Numbered from the stretch's first letter, positions 1 to 5,602 are shown. The stretch is 5,762 nt of DNA from DATGEP01 sp035310125 (GCA_035310125.1 DATGEP010000114.1:1-5762); one strand, 5' to 3'. Made by a program: numbers and translations. Notes: a model not told the origin generated them from the sequence alone.

Positions 1-2
1 AG

Positions 3-89
3 CCACCGACCCCACCCGCGATCCCGACGGCTGCCTGGATCAATCCGCCGTTCCCGCTGCCTGAGGAGGTGACGACGATGCCAGAGTGA
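3..89 (+). CDS. 3' end of an unidentified gene (partial, frame uncertain)
   Basis: This is the C-terminal tail of a gene entering from the left. The frame beginning at base 3 stays open to a TGA at 87-89 and gives a proline-rich tail ending in PFPLPEEVTTMPE, with G or C at most third positions. A competing frame from base 2 is also GC3-rich and stops at 62-64, directly before a strong Shine-Dalgarno sequence. I prefer the longer frame only weakly. No family is recognisable from fewer than 30 residues. Confidence 0.35.
   Translation, partial: PPTPPAIPTAAWINPPFPLPEEVTTMPE
64..80 (+). promoter_or_regulatory. Strong Shine-Dalgarno sequence and ATG leading to a 3-codon dead end
   Basis: AGGAGGTGA at 64-72 is a near-perfect anti-16S match, placed 8 nt from an ATG at 78-80. 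That ATG reads only Met-Pro-Glu before TGA at 87-89. It may be the intact start region of a gene whose body was replaced. Alternatively, the purine run may just be codons (Glu-Glu-Val) of the partial upstream gene. It lies right where GC-rich sequence gives way to AT-richer sequence. Confidence 0.3.
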
Positions 90-150
90 ATCCTCCGCTA
101 ATTTTCCCAACGGGTGGTCTCAACAAGGTTGACAGGTTCCGAAGTGGGCA

Positions 151-198
151 ATGTCGTTTACTCAAGAGGCAATTCTTAAGGCTATCAATGAGGCGTAG
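151..198 (+). other. Probable displaced 5' end of the membrane-protein gene (frameshifted fragment)
   Basis: An ATG at 151 opens a short frame encoding MSFTQEAILKAINEA and stops at TAG 196-198. The main membrane-protein frame is open from 192 onward in another phase. Adding one G to the GG at 192-193 would join the two as ...KAINE-GVDVA-L-IADEKRLD..., giving about 235 residues in total. The fragment's helical, charged composition fits smoothly onto the following soluble helix. This could be a real inactivating deletion, a sequencing or assembly error in a short G run, or coincidence. Confidence 0.4.
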
Positions 199-206
199 AC
201 GTTGCA

Positions 207-857
207 TTGATTGCGGACGAGAAGAGACTCGACGTTCTTCACGACCATTACAAGGACACGTTTGCTCGGCTTCGTGAAGCCGAGAAGTTGCGCGACCGAC
301 TTTTTATATGGGTCATTATAGTCTTCGCCCTACTTGCGCTTGAAATTGGCTATCCTCTCGCGTTTCGCGGAACAGCTGGTACATTGGATGCAGGAGGTGG
401 CAAGCTAGATTTCCGTTCACTACCGTTGCCTGCCCTGCTCGATGCAACGTGGGTTCTCACCCTCGCTCTTGTCCTGAGATACTGCCAGACGTCAATCTCT
501 GTTGACCGACAGTATAGATATGTACACTTACTTGAAGACACTATATCGCCGCTACTCGGCGGAAACAAAGTTTACCGTCGCGAAGGCGAAATGTATTTGT
601 CAAACTATCCCATGTTACTCAATGTAGCGTGGATTGCGTACGTTATCGTATTTCCATTGCTTGCAACAATCGGTACGGTAGGTCTGCTCTTCTGGGAAGC
701 TGGTCACCTGCGCTATCGTTGGTTTCACACTTTGGTTGACGGCTTTGTTGCGGGGGCCATCGTAGCGGTTCTCCTCTTGTATCGAGTGCTGCCATATATA
801 TGGAGGAAATGGAACAGGTGGCGAAGTGCAAAAGTGAGGCAGACCTCTACGCCTTGA
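207..857 (+). CDS. Four-helix integral membrane protein of unknown function
   Basis: I do not recognise a named family. As translated from a TTG at 207, the protein has 216 residues. A charged, probably helical N-terminus (residues 1-31) precedes four hydrophobic segments at roughly 32-52, 73-94, 137-163 and 174-197. Between the second and third segments is a soluble stretch (about 95-136) containing RYCQTSISVDRQYRY and a KVYRREGE patch. The tail is basic, with many Arg, Lys and Trp. The start is doubtful: TTG has only a distant GAGG (190-193, 13 nt away), and a better N-terminus at 151 lies in another frame, so the gene may be frameshifted. Codon use is visibly AT-richer than in all its neighbours, indicating separate acquisition. 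It ends tail to tail with the methyltransferase gene and overlaps it by 11 bp. Small multi-helix membrane proteins with a soluble N-terminal helix occur as effectors in defence islands. Applying that here is inference only. Confidence 0.75.
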   Translation: MIADEKRLDVLHDHYKDTFARLREAEKLRDRLFIWVIIVFALLALEIGYPLAFRGTAGTLDAGGGKLDFRSLPLPALLDATWVLTLALVLRYCQTSISVDRQYRYVHLLEDTISPLLGGNKVYRREGEMYLSNYPMLLNVAWIAYVIVFPLLATIGTVGLLFWEAGHLRYRWFHTLVDGFVAGAIVAVLLLYRVLPYIWRKWNRWRSAKVRQTSTP

Positions 858-2718
858 TGTGTGAGGGGCGGTATCGGTCTGGCTGCTTCAGCACAATGAG
901 CGTCTCGTAGTAGTCGTCGAGAGACCGCGGCCGGGCGTTCCGATTGGACTTATTCAGCTGCACGTCGATGAGCGATTCGACCGTAAAGCCCACGCTCTCG
1001 GCCTCGGTCGCGAGGAGCTGTGCGGCCTCGACCACATGCAGCGCGGTGCGGGTTGAGAACTGGTAGAACGTGCTCTGCTTCCCGCTCACGACGACGGCCA
1101 GGGCGCCAGGGGAGAGCACCCGCCGCATCTCGGCGAACGTCGCCCGCATGTCGAGGAAGTAGCGAGCCGTGGGCGCGGCCTTAATCGCCCGCAGCTCGTC
1201 GGTTGCGAGCCAGTCAACGATGACCCGCTCTTCGGGTCGGAGCTGCTCCAGGTCGACGCCGTTGCCCTCCATCGAGCCAATTGTCTCATCGACCAGGAGG
1301 TCCACATCGTCGTGCCGGCGCATCCCCAGGGCAATCAGGGATGGCGATCGAGCCTTCGTGTAGCTCTCCCGCCCGCTTGAGGCTGGGAGATACGGCGGCG
1401 AGGTCACGAGCAGGTCGAACATCCCCAGCTCGTCGGGAATATGGCGGGTGTCCGCGGTCACGACCTGGGCATCGGCCAGCGTCAGATGCACGGTCTCCCG
1501 CAGCCATTCACAGGTCGCCGCGACCTTCACGTACTGGCTCACCGCCGTGCTGAAGTGCCGGACCATCGAGGTTACGGCGAAGGTGAGTGCGAAGCGCCCG
1601 ACGCCGGTGCCCAGAAAGCGCATGCGGATTTTGCGCGAGATGGCGTCGGACATGAGCACGCGCAGGATGTTCTGCACGTCCGGGGCGCCGGCCGCCACAC
1701 CGGCTTTCACGGCTCGAATTTCGCGGTTGAGGTCCCTGGCGATGGTCGCGTTCATCTGGCGGTTCTTCATCAGCCAGGCCGGGAAGACCACGTCTTCATC
1801 CGGTACCGCCGCGCTCGAACCGGCGAACAGGCTGAGCTGACCCGACATCTGCGCTTGGATGCCCTGCAGCACCTTGGCGGCTTCGCTCGCCAGATAGTCG
1901 GCGTCGAGCTGGAGCACCTCCAGCTTGGCCTTGGCAATCATCACCGAGAGCGGGTCCAGGTCCACGCCGACGCTCGGGATACCCAGGAGCGCCGCCTCAA
2001 GCAGCGTCGTGCCGCTGCCGGCGAAGTTGTCCATCGCGCGGTGTGGTCCGGGTCCCAGCCGTTGCGAGCAGACGTTGAGCAGTGAGCGCACCATGCGCGG
2101 GAAGAACTTGGCCTTGTAGTAGTGGATGTCGTGCGAGAGATGCGAGGTCGTTGACCCGGCCGAGAGCGCCTTTTCGGCCACCTGCGCCGCGTGGCGTTCG
2201 CTGGTCCGGTCCAACAAGGCCGCAAGCAGCGCATCAAGGTTCCGCTTCATCTCCGCTACGCCGGAAGACTGGCGGGCGACGACCTCTGAGAGTTCAATCA
2301 GGGCGTAGTGGGGAACGGCCTGGATAACGAGCTGACCCTCCTGGCTCTGCCACGTGAGGACTGGACCGAGGGTCTGCTCGACGGTCCGCAAGAACTGGCG
2401 GGCGGCGTCGCTGTCCTCGGTCAGGCAGTAGAGCCGCTGAACGAACGAGAGACGCCTTATCAGCTCCGGCAGCAGCTCAAGAGAACCCAAGGCTGCGTAC
2501 CCCTGGCGCCCCTTCGGCCGACTATGGTTGCCGAGCGTGCCACAGCCGGCCAGCGTTCGCAGCACCGGCGCCTCGACCACCGCCGCAGCGAGGTCCTCCA
2601 GTCCAGTCAGTGCTCCGGGCAGGAAGGCACCCAGCTCAAGCTCAGCCAGCTGCAGGTCGCCTTCGATGACGATGTTGCGCCGCAGCTGGAACAGGAATTG
2701 GGCGGGCTGAGCGGACAC
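847..2718 (-). CDS. Site-specific DNA methyltransferase (TSPPY type, probable N4-cytosine or N6-adenine), 623 aa
   Basis: This protein transfers a methyl group from S-adenosylmethionine to a base in a specific DNA site and presumably protects host DNA from the adjacent endonuclease. The visible motifs, in order, are HYYKAKFFP (199-207, motif X-like), FAGSGTT (232-238, motif I, SAM binding), GVDLDP (251-256, acidic motif II) and TSPPY (439-443, catalytic motif IV). A later FAEMRRVLSPGALAVVVSGK stretch (528-547) resembles the end of the catalytic core. TSPPY favours N4-cytosine, but N6-adenine is not excluded. The roughly 180 residues between motifs II and IV are the likely place for target recognition. 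The first 190 residues match nothing I know and make the protein long for an orphan methylase. The start is GTG at 2718, with GGAG at 2728-2731 spaced by 9 nt. The next Met is residue 157, past much GC3-rich coding sequence, so GTG is favoured. It begins 6 bp after the endonuclease stop. Confidence 0.92.
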   Translation of the reverse strand: MSAQPAQFLFQLRRNIVIEGDLQLAELELGAFLPGALTGLEDLAAAVVEAPVLRTLAGCGTLGNHSRPKGRQGYAALGSLELLPELIRRLSFVQRLYCLTEDSDAARQFLRTVEQTLGPVLTWQSQEGQLVIQAVPHYALIELSEVVARQSSGVAEMKRNLDALLAALLDRTSERHAAQVAEKALSAGSTTSHLSHDIHYYKAKFFPRMVRSLLNVCSQRLGPGPHRAMDNFAGSGTTLLEAALLGIPSVGVDLDPLSVMIAKAKLEVLQLDADYLASEAAKVLQGIQAQMSGQLSLFAGSSAAVPDEDVVFPAWLMKNRQMNATIARDLNREIRAVKAGVAAGAPDVQNILRVLMSDAISRKIRMRFLGTGVGRFALTFAVTSMVRHFSTAVSQYVKVAATCEWLRETVHLTLADAQVVTADTRHIPDELGMFDLLVTSPPYLPASSGRESYTKARSPSLIALGMRRHDDVDLLVDETIGSMEGNGVDLEQLRPEERVIVDWLATDELRAIKAAPTARYFLDMRATFAEMRRVLSPGALAVVVSGKQSTFYQFSTRTALHVVEAAQLLATEAESVGFTVESLIDVQLNKSNRNARPRSLDDYYETLIVLKQPDRYRPSHIKA

Positions 2719-2724
2719 GGATAC

Positions 2725-3993
2725 TCACTCCGACCGGTCAGGCAAGGCGAACACGGCCCGTAACTGCTCATCACGGTACCGTGAATCGCTCAAGCACAGC
2801 AATGCATCATATAAATTGAACACATCGGCTTTATTGAATGACATAACGTCGTTGTCAGAACTGACGATGTATTTGTCCTTCGACCAAATGACGTCTTGCA
2901 TATCGGCGAGATAGGCATCGTAGAGGCGCAGTGGGAAGACGTTTGAAATAAGCACAGCGCGAATCACGCGTTTCAGGCACTGCTCTTTGTAGGACGTGCC
3001 GTACTTGAGCACCTGGTAGGTGCCCTTCTTCATGTCGTCCGTGCGGTCCAGGCCAGGCAGATTCTTGCCGTCATCGACCGGGCTGCCGCAGCCACACATC
3101 AGCCACCGTCGCCGTTCGCTCACGCCGCGGGCGCTGCGGTTGCCGGCGTAAATCTCGTAGAGGTCACGCCAGGCCGCGAGCACGATTTCGACGATGCCGG
3201 GGTCGGCGACGAACCGCGCCAGGGTGGCATAGGGCCAGCTCGCATCCCGTGGTCCGAGCGGAATCCGCGCATCCCAATGAGGCAAGTAGAACGCAAGCGG
3301 GCCAGTCAGGTCGTCGGTGATGCTCGAATGGTCAGCCATTGAGGCGGCTTCGCCGTCTCGCGGCTCGGTTAGTCGCTCGGGGAGCTGAATCTCCAGCGGG
3401 TAAATCACAAGCGGCGAGGACTTAATTTCCGCCAGTGCCAGGAGCGCTTCCCCGTAGATGACGGCATCCGCGTCGCCCCGGAGCTGGGTGGTTTTCGCAA
3501 CGCGGAGACCGGGCGCGACGCGGGCGAGGTACTCGGCCAGAATCAGGCTCGTGACATCGCTCGCGATGGTGCCGATGGTGTCGGACGGCGGCTTGTTGGA
3601 CTTGGCAGCTGGGCGAAAGTCGCGCTTGACGGTGCAGCGCGGGCAGGCCTTGAGGAAGGGGAAGTACTTGGCCGGACGGTCACCGTAGTCGTCGCCGTCG
3701 CAGTAGGTCCAGCCGGCGTTGGCGATGGCCCGAGCGGCATACTTTGCCGAGAGCACCAGGTCAAACAGGGCAGGGAGCGCCACAGTCGTGGGGTAAAGCC
3801 GACGCGCTTCCTCCGAGCGCTCGGTGAGCTGGGCGTAACCATCCAAGAACGCCCGCACGACCGGTACGGCAGGGTCGTTCGTCGCTGGGACCAGCCCGGC
3901 CTGGAGTTTGGTCATTTTGCCCTGAATCGGGCAGCCGTCGAGGCAGTTCTGGCCGCACGGCAGGTCTGTGGGGCCGAGCGGGGCAGTAGGCAT
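2725..3993 (-). CDS. Probable Type II restriction endonuclease, PD-(D/E)XK-like, 422 aa
   Basis: It is inferred to cut DNA at the site modified by the downstream methyltransferase. The direct evidence is a GDADAVI strand (173-179, Asp174/Asp176) followed about 13 residues later by AEIKSSP (188-194, Glu189 and Lys191). This is the D...ExK arrangement of PD-(D/E)XK nucleases. The N-terminus has a cysteine cluster, CGQNCLDGC (13-21). Further cysteine pairs occur at CPRC (117-120) and CGC (300-302), so a bound metal is possible. The C-terminal third is rich in Lys, Tyr and Asn and has visibly lower GC3 than the rest. I chose the ATG at 3993: upstream sequence in frame (to a TTG at 4092) overlaps the zinc-ribbon gene and looks non-coding. 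An ATG at 3915, preceded by AGGG, is an alternative but would drop the cysteine cluster. I cannot assign a named endonuclease family. The call rests on one motif plus the methylase neighbour. Confidence 0.7.
   Translation of the reverse strand: MPTAPLGPTDLPCGQNCLDGCPIQGKMTKLQAGLVPATNDPAVPVVRAFLDGYAQLTERSEEARRLYPTTVALPALFDLVLSAKYAARAIANAGWTYCDGDDYGDRPAKYFPFLKACPRCTVKRDFRPAAKSNKPPSDTIGTIASDVTSLILAEYLARVAPGLRVAKTTQLRGDADAVIYGEALLALAEIKSSPLVIYPLEIQLPERLTEPRDGEAASMADHSSITDDLTGPLAFYLPHWDARIPLGPRDASWPYATLARFVADPGIVEIVLAAWRDLYEIYAGNRSARGVSERRRWLMCGCGSPVDDGKNLPGLDRTDDMKKGTYQVLKYGTSYKEQCLKRVIRAVLISNVFPLRLYDAYLADMQDVIWSKDKYIVSSDNDVMSFNKADVFNLYDALLCLSDSRYRDEQLRAVFALPDRSE
2728..2731 (-). promoter_or_regulatory. 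Ribosome binding site fixing the methyltransferase GTG start
   Basis: GGAG (minus strand) lies 9 nt before the GTG at 2718 and is built into the last codons of the endonuclease (Ser-Glu-stop). Methylase translation is therefore probably coupled to termination of endonuclease translation. That would couple methylase output to passage of ribosomes through the nuclease gene. Confidence 0.5.
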
Positions 3994-4051
3994 AGACGCC
4001 GTCCGCACGACATCAAAACACCCGAGCGACCCCGCGGGTTCTCGGGCGTAC

Positions 4052-4306
4052 TCAGGACCGCTGCGCCAGCTTGCGCAGGTGGAACGCGACAAGTGTCACA
4101 TCCCGACGTTCACGGCGCAATCGGCGCTCGCTGGGTCGGTCGTGCGCCAGCTTCGTACGCGTCGAGGCAACGGTTGGGCCGTGTGCTGCGGCGCGATAGC
4201 CGCACTGCAGGCAGACCCACTCAGTTGCCGGTCCGAACGCATGCGCGTCGGCTTCAAGAAGCAGCCGGCCGCGACACTTGGGGCACTGGGGAAACGGTGC
4301 TTCCAT
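4052..4306 (-). CDS. Small zinc-ribbon protein B, 84 aa
   Basis: This is a short protein with a classic zinc-ribbon pattern: Cys8-x2-Cys11 (QCPKC), a 20-residue spacer, then Cys32-x2-Cys35 (CLQCGYR). The four cysteines should hold one zinc ion. The C-terminal half (about 50-84) is very rich in Arg and Lys (RRLRRERR), which suits nucleic-acid binding. The ATG at 4306 has an excellent AGAGGAG at 4313-4319, with 6 nt between the GGAG core and the start. The gene overlaps the 3' end of zinc protein A by 53 bp and is followed 58 bp later by the endonuclease start, so all are probably co-transcribed. No specific function can be read. A regulator or a DNA-binding accessory of the restriction system is inference from position. 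The coding call is supported by GC3 bias and the ribosome site. Confidence 0.75.
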   Translation of the reverse strand: MEAPFPQCPKCRGRLLLEADAHAFGPATEWVCLQCGYRAAAHGPTVASTRTKLAHDRPSERRLRRERRDVTLVAFHLRKLAQRS

Positions 4307-4529
4307 TCGGTTCTCCTCTGGGCGGGTCGCTCGCAGGCATGCCGTTCACCACGGTCTCTTCCTGGATGAACGCGCGAGTCAACCCGCAATGGCCGCATTC
4401 GGACTGGTGGATATTGCGCCAGCGCCACGAGGGATGGGGACACGCCGCCTGCTCGACCCCACAGAACAAGCACGTCCAGCGCTGATACGTGGCGCTCCAG
4501 TCCCAGCGATGCGGACAGCGAGCCCACAT
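4254..4529 (-). CDS. Small protein A with two tandem Cys-Pro-His zinc modules, 91 aa
   Basis: This is the first gene of the minus-strand cluster. The sequence shows two copies of the same module with identical spacing: CPH at 5-7 followed by CLFCG at 20-24, and CPH at 30-32 followed by CGHCG at 45-49. Both are C-P-H-x12-C-x2-C-G. Each could bind one zinc ion through Cys/His/Cys/Cys. The remainder (about 50-91) is Pro/Ser-rich and lacks clear structure. Its 3' part overlaps the start of gene B by 53 bp in another frame, so the true C-terminus may be functionally loose. The ATG at 4529 has AGGAG at 4536-4540, spaced by 6 nt, and a promoter-like pair about 40-65 bp upstream. Tryptophan and arginine are abundant. 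The family is unknown to me, and a nucleic-acid-binding or protein-docking role is inferred from the zinc modules only. Confidence 0.7.
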   Translation of the reverse strand: MWARCPHRWDWSATYQRWTCLFCGVEQAACPHPSWRWRNIHQSECGHCGLTRAFIQEETVVNGMPASDPPRGEPNGSTVSPVPQVSRPAAS

Positions 4530-4542
4530 TCCGTGCTCCTGC

Positions 4543-4571
4543 AGGACAGATAAGAACTAATGTGCTATTCT
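4543..4571 (+). promoter_or_regulatory. Candidate promoter for the SRAP gene (extended -10)
   Basis: TATTCT at 4566-4571 is preceded by TGC (an extended -10, TGn). AGGACA at 4543-4548 is a weak -35 at a 17-bp spacing. A transcript starting near 4578 would have a leader of about 75 nt before the SRAP ATG at 4655. The match is moderate, and the host's sigma-factor consensus is not known. Confidence 0.35.
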
Positions 4572-4595
4572 GGGCAGGGAAATCAGTGTTGGCAA
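4567..4595 (-). promoter_or_regulatory. Candidate promoter for the zinc-protein / restriction-modification cluster
   Basis: On the minus strand, TTGCCA (4595-4590, five of six consensus bases) is followed after exactly 17 bp by CAGAAT (4572-4567, four of six). Transcription would start near 4560 and give a leader of about 30 nt before zinc protein A. It physically overlaps the opposite-strand candidate promoter of the SRAP gene. Confidence 0.45.
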
Positions 4596-4654
4596 GGGAA
4601 CGATGGAGTAATCACGCACAAGCTTCACATAAGCCAGTAGAGGAGCGTGGAACC

Positions 4655-5302
4655 ATGTGCGGCCGCTACGACTTGACCACCACCCGCGAGCTGCCCGACC
4701 GCTTCGCGGTGCACCAGGCCTTGTTCGACTTCGCCGAGCCGCGCTACAACGTCGCGCCCACGCAGACCATGCCGGTGGTGACCGCCGACCGACAGCTCGT
4801 GCCGATGTCCTGGGGTTTCATTCCCGTCTACGCCAAGAAGCCCGAGGGCTTCATCAACGCGCGAGCCGAGACGGTCGCCACGAGCCCGGCCTTCAAGAAA
4901 GCGTTCGCCACTCGCCGCTGCCTGGTGCCGGCGACGGGCTTCTACGAGTGGCAGAAGACGCCGCAGGGCAAAGTACCTCACCGCATCTCGTGTACCGACC
5001 AGGACCTCTTCGCCTTCGCCGGCATCCACACCACCTGGACTGACCCAAATGGGCACGCTCGCCAGACCTACGCGATTCTCACCACGCAGCCCAACGCGCT
5101 GATGGCGCCGATTCACAACCGCATGCCGGTCATCCTGCGGCGCGACGCTGAAGAGGACTGGCTGTCGAATGGGGAGCACGCGGTCGAGCAGCTGCTATCA
5201 CTTCTTGCGCCGTATCCAGCGCAGGTGATGCGGCTGTACCCGGTCTCACGGGCGGTGAACTCACCGGCCAATGATTCACCAGCGGTGCTGGTGCCGGTCT
5301 GA
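4655..5302 (+). CDS. SRAP-domain abasic-site processing protein (YedK/HMCES family), 215 aa
   Basis: SRAP proteins form a covalent thiazolidine crosslink between their N-terminal Cys2 and abasic sites in single-stranded DNA, shielding them during replication and repair in the cytoplasm. The hallmarks are all present: MCGRY at the N-terminus (Cys2 exposed once Met is removed), YNVAPTQ (31-37), MSWGFIP (51-57), INARAET (67-73, Asn68), CLVPATGFYEW (89-99, Glu98) and HNRMPVIL (154-161, His154). By analogy with YedK, Cys2, Asn68, Glu98 and His154 are the active-site residues, and none is missing. The length is normal for bacterial members. The start must be the ATG at 4655, because Cys must be residue 2. 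An AGAGGAG at 4639-4645 supports it. Longer in-frame upstream sequence (from 4562) is not part of the protein. It is divergent from the restriction-modification cluster across a 125-bp spacer and is overlapped at its 3' end by an opposite-strand gene. Confidence 0.96.
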   Translation: MCGRYDLTTTRELPDRFAVHQALFDFAEPRYNVAPTQTMPVVTADRQLVPMSWGFIPVYAKKPEGFINARAETVATSPAFKKAFATRRCLVPATGFYEWQKTPQGKVPHRISCTDQDLFAFAGIHTTWTDPNGHARQTYAILTTQPNALMAPIHNRMPVILRRDAEEDWLSNGEHAVEQLLSLLAPYPAQVMRLYPVSRAVNSPANDSPAVLVPV

Positions 5303-5577
5303 GCGGCTGCTAGGTACTCGGCCGCTGTGGCGTCACTCGTTGCTTGAACCTGCATGAGGTAGGCGTCGAGATAGGCCAGGCAGCGGCCACAGCGGACCTT
5401 GGCAAGCGCCGCGGTCACCGGCGCCAGACCCAACCGCTGCCCACAGCCGGTTCGAGCGGTAGCGGGCTGTTTGATGTGCGCGACCCCGCGCAGGAAGACG
5501 CCATAGAGCTGCTCCGTCGGCTGGCCTTTGCCGTACCGAATGCGGATGGCGTCACTGCTCCGGGTGATGGTCGCCAT
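5113..5577 (-). CDS. Small putative zinc-site protein C, 154 aa, with a doubtful C-terminus
   Basis: I recognise no named family. The first 75 or so residues show a H-x10-C-x17-C-x2-C pattern (His34, Cys45 in GCGQR, Cys63 and Cys66 in RCGRC). This resembles small treble-clef or ribbon-like zinc proteins common in phages and mobile DNA. Codons in 5303-5577 are strongly GC3-biased, which supports real coding there. Beyond about residue 92 the frame runs antisense through the last 190 bp of the SRAP gene. It becomes rich in Ser, Cys and Arg, as expected of accidental read-through. The original 3' end was therefore probably lost when this gene was joined to the SRAP segment. I chose the ATG at 5577, with an AGAGG about 9 nt upstream. 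A GTG at 5601 would add 8 residues. The candidate left end of the insertion sequence lies about 49 bp upstream. Confidence 0.5.
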   Translation of the reverse strand: MATITRSSDAIRIRYGKGQPTEQLYGVFLRGVAHIKQPATARTGCGQRLGLAPVTAALAKVRCGRCLAYLDAYLMQVQATSDATAAEYLAAAQTGTSTAGESLAGEFTARETGYSRITCAGYGARSDSSCSTACSPFDSQSSSASRRRMTGMRL

Positions 5578-5602
5578 GCTCCCAGGCCTCTGCGGTGGCA
5601 CG

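Noticed and set aside
129..134. Perfect TTGACA -35 hexamer upstream of the membrane-protein gene
   Set aside because: At 16-18 bp spacing there is no acceptable -10 (best TGTCGT, three of six), and it would place the start inside the probable coding region.
1441..2085. 214-codon plus-strand open frame
   Set aside because: It lies wholly antisense to the methyltransferase, whose motifs are unambiguous. Its product has no domain and is His/Arg-rich, as GC-rich shadows are.
3994..4092. 33-residue N-terminal extension of the endonuclease from a TTG at 4092
   Set aside because: It overlaps the zinc-ribbon gene's coding sequence, has no clear ribosome site and looks compositionally random. The ATG at 3993 keeps the cysteine cluster.
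4096..4527. 143-codon minus-strand frame over both zinc-protein genes
   Set aside because: It runs in a third frame through two genes that each have clear CxxC patterns and good ribosome sites. Its own product shows no motif.
4562..4654. Upstream in-frame extension of the SRAP gene
   Set aside because: SRAP chemistry requires Cys as residue 2 after the initiator Met, so the protein must begin at 4655, which also has the ribosome site.
4625..5179. 184-codon minus-strand frame over the SRAP gene
   Set aside because: It is antisense to a certain gene. The product is low-complexity and rich in Arg, Gly, His and Val, with no domain.
5277..5293. Perfect hairpin CACCAGC-GGT-GCTGGTG at the SRAP 3' end
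   Set aside because: It lies within conserved SRAP codons and has no following T-run, so I do not call it a terminator.
5302..5326. AGCGGC...GCCGCT stem after the SRAP stop
   Set aside because: It is only 6 bp with a 13-nt loop and no T-run, and it lies within the coding part of the opposite-strand gene.
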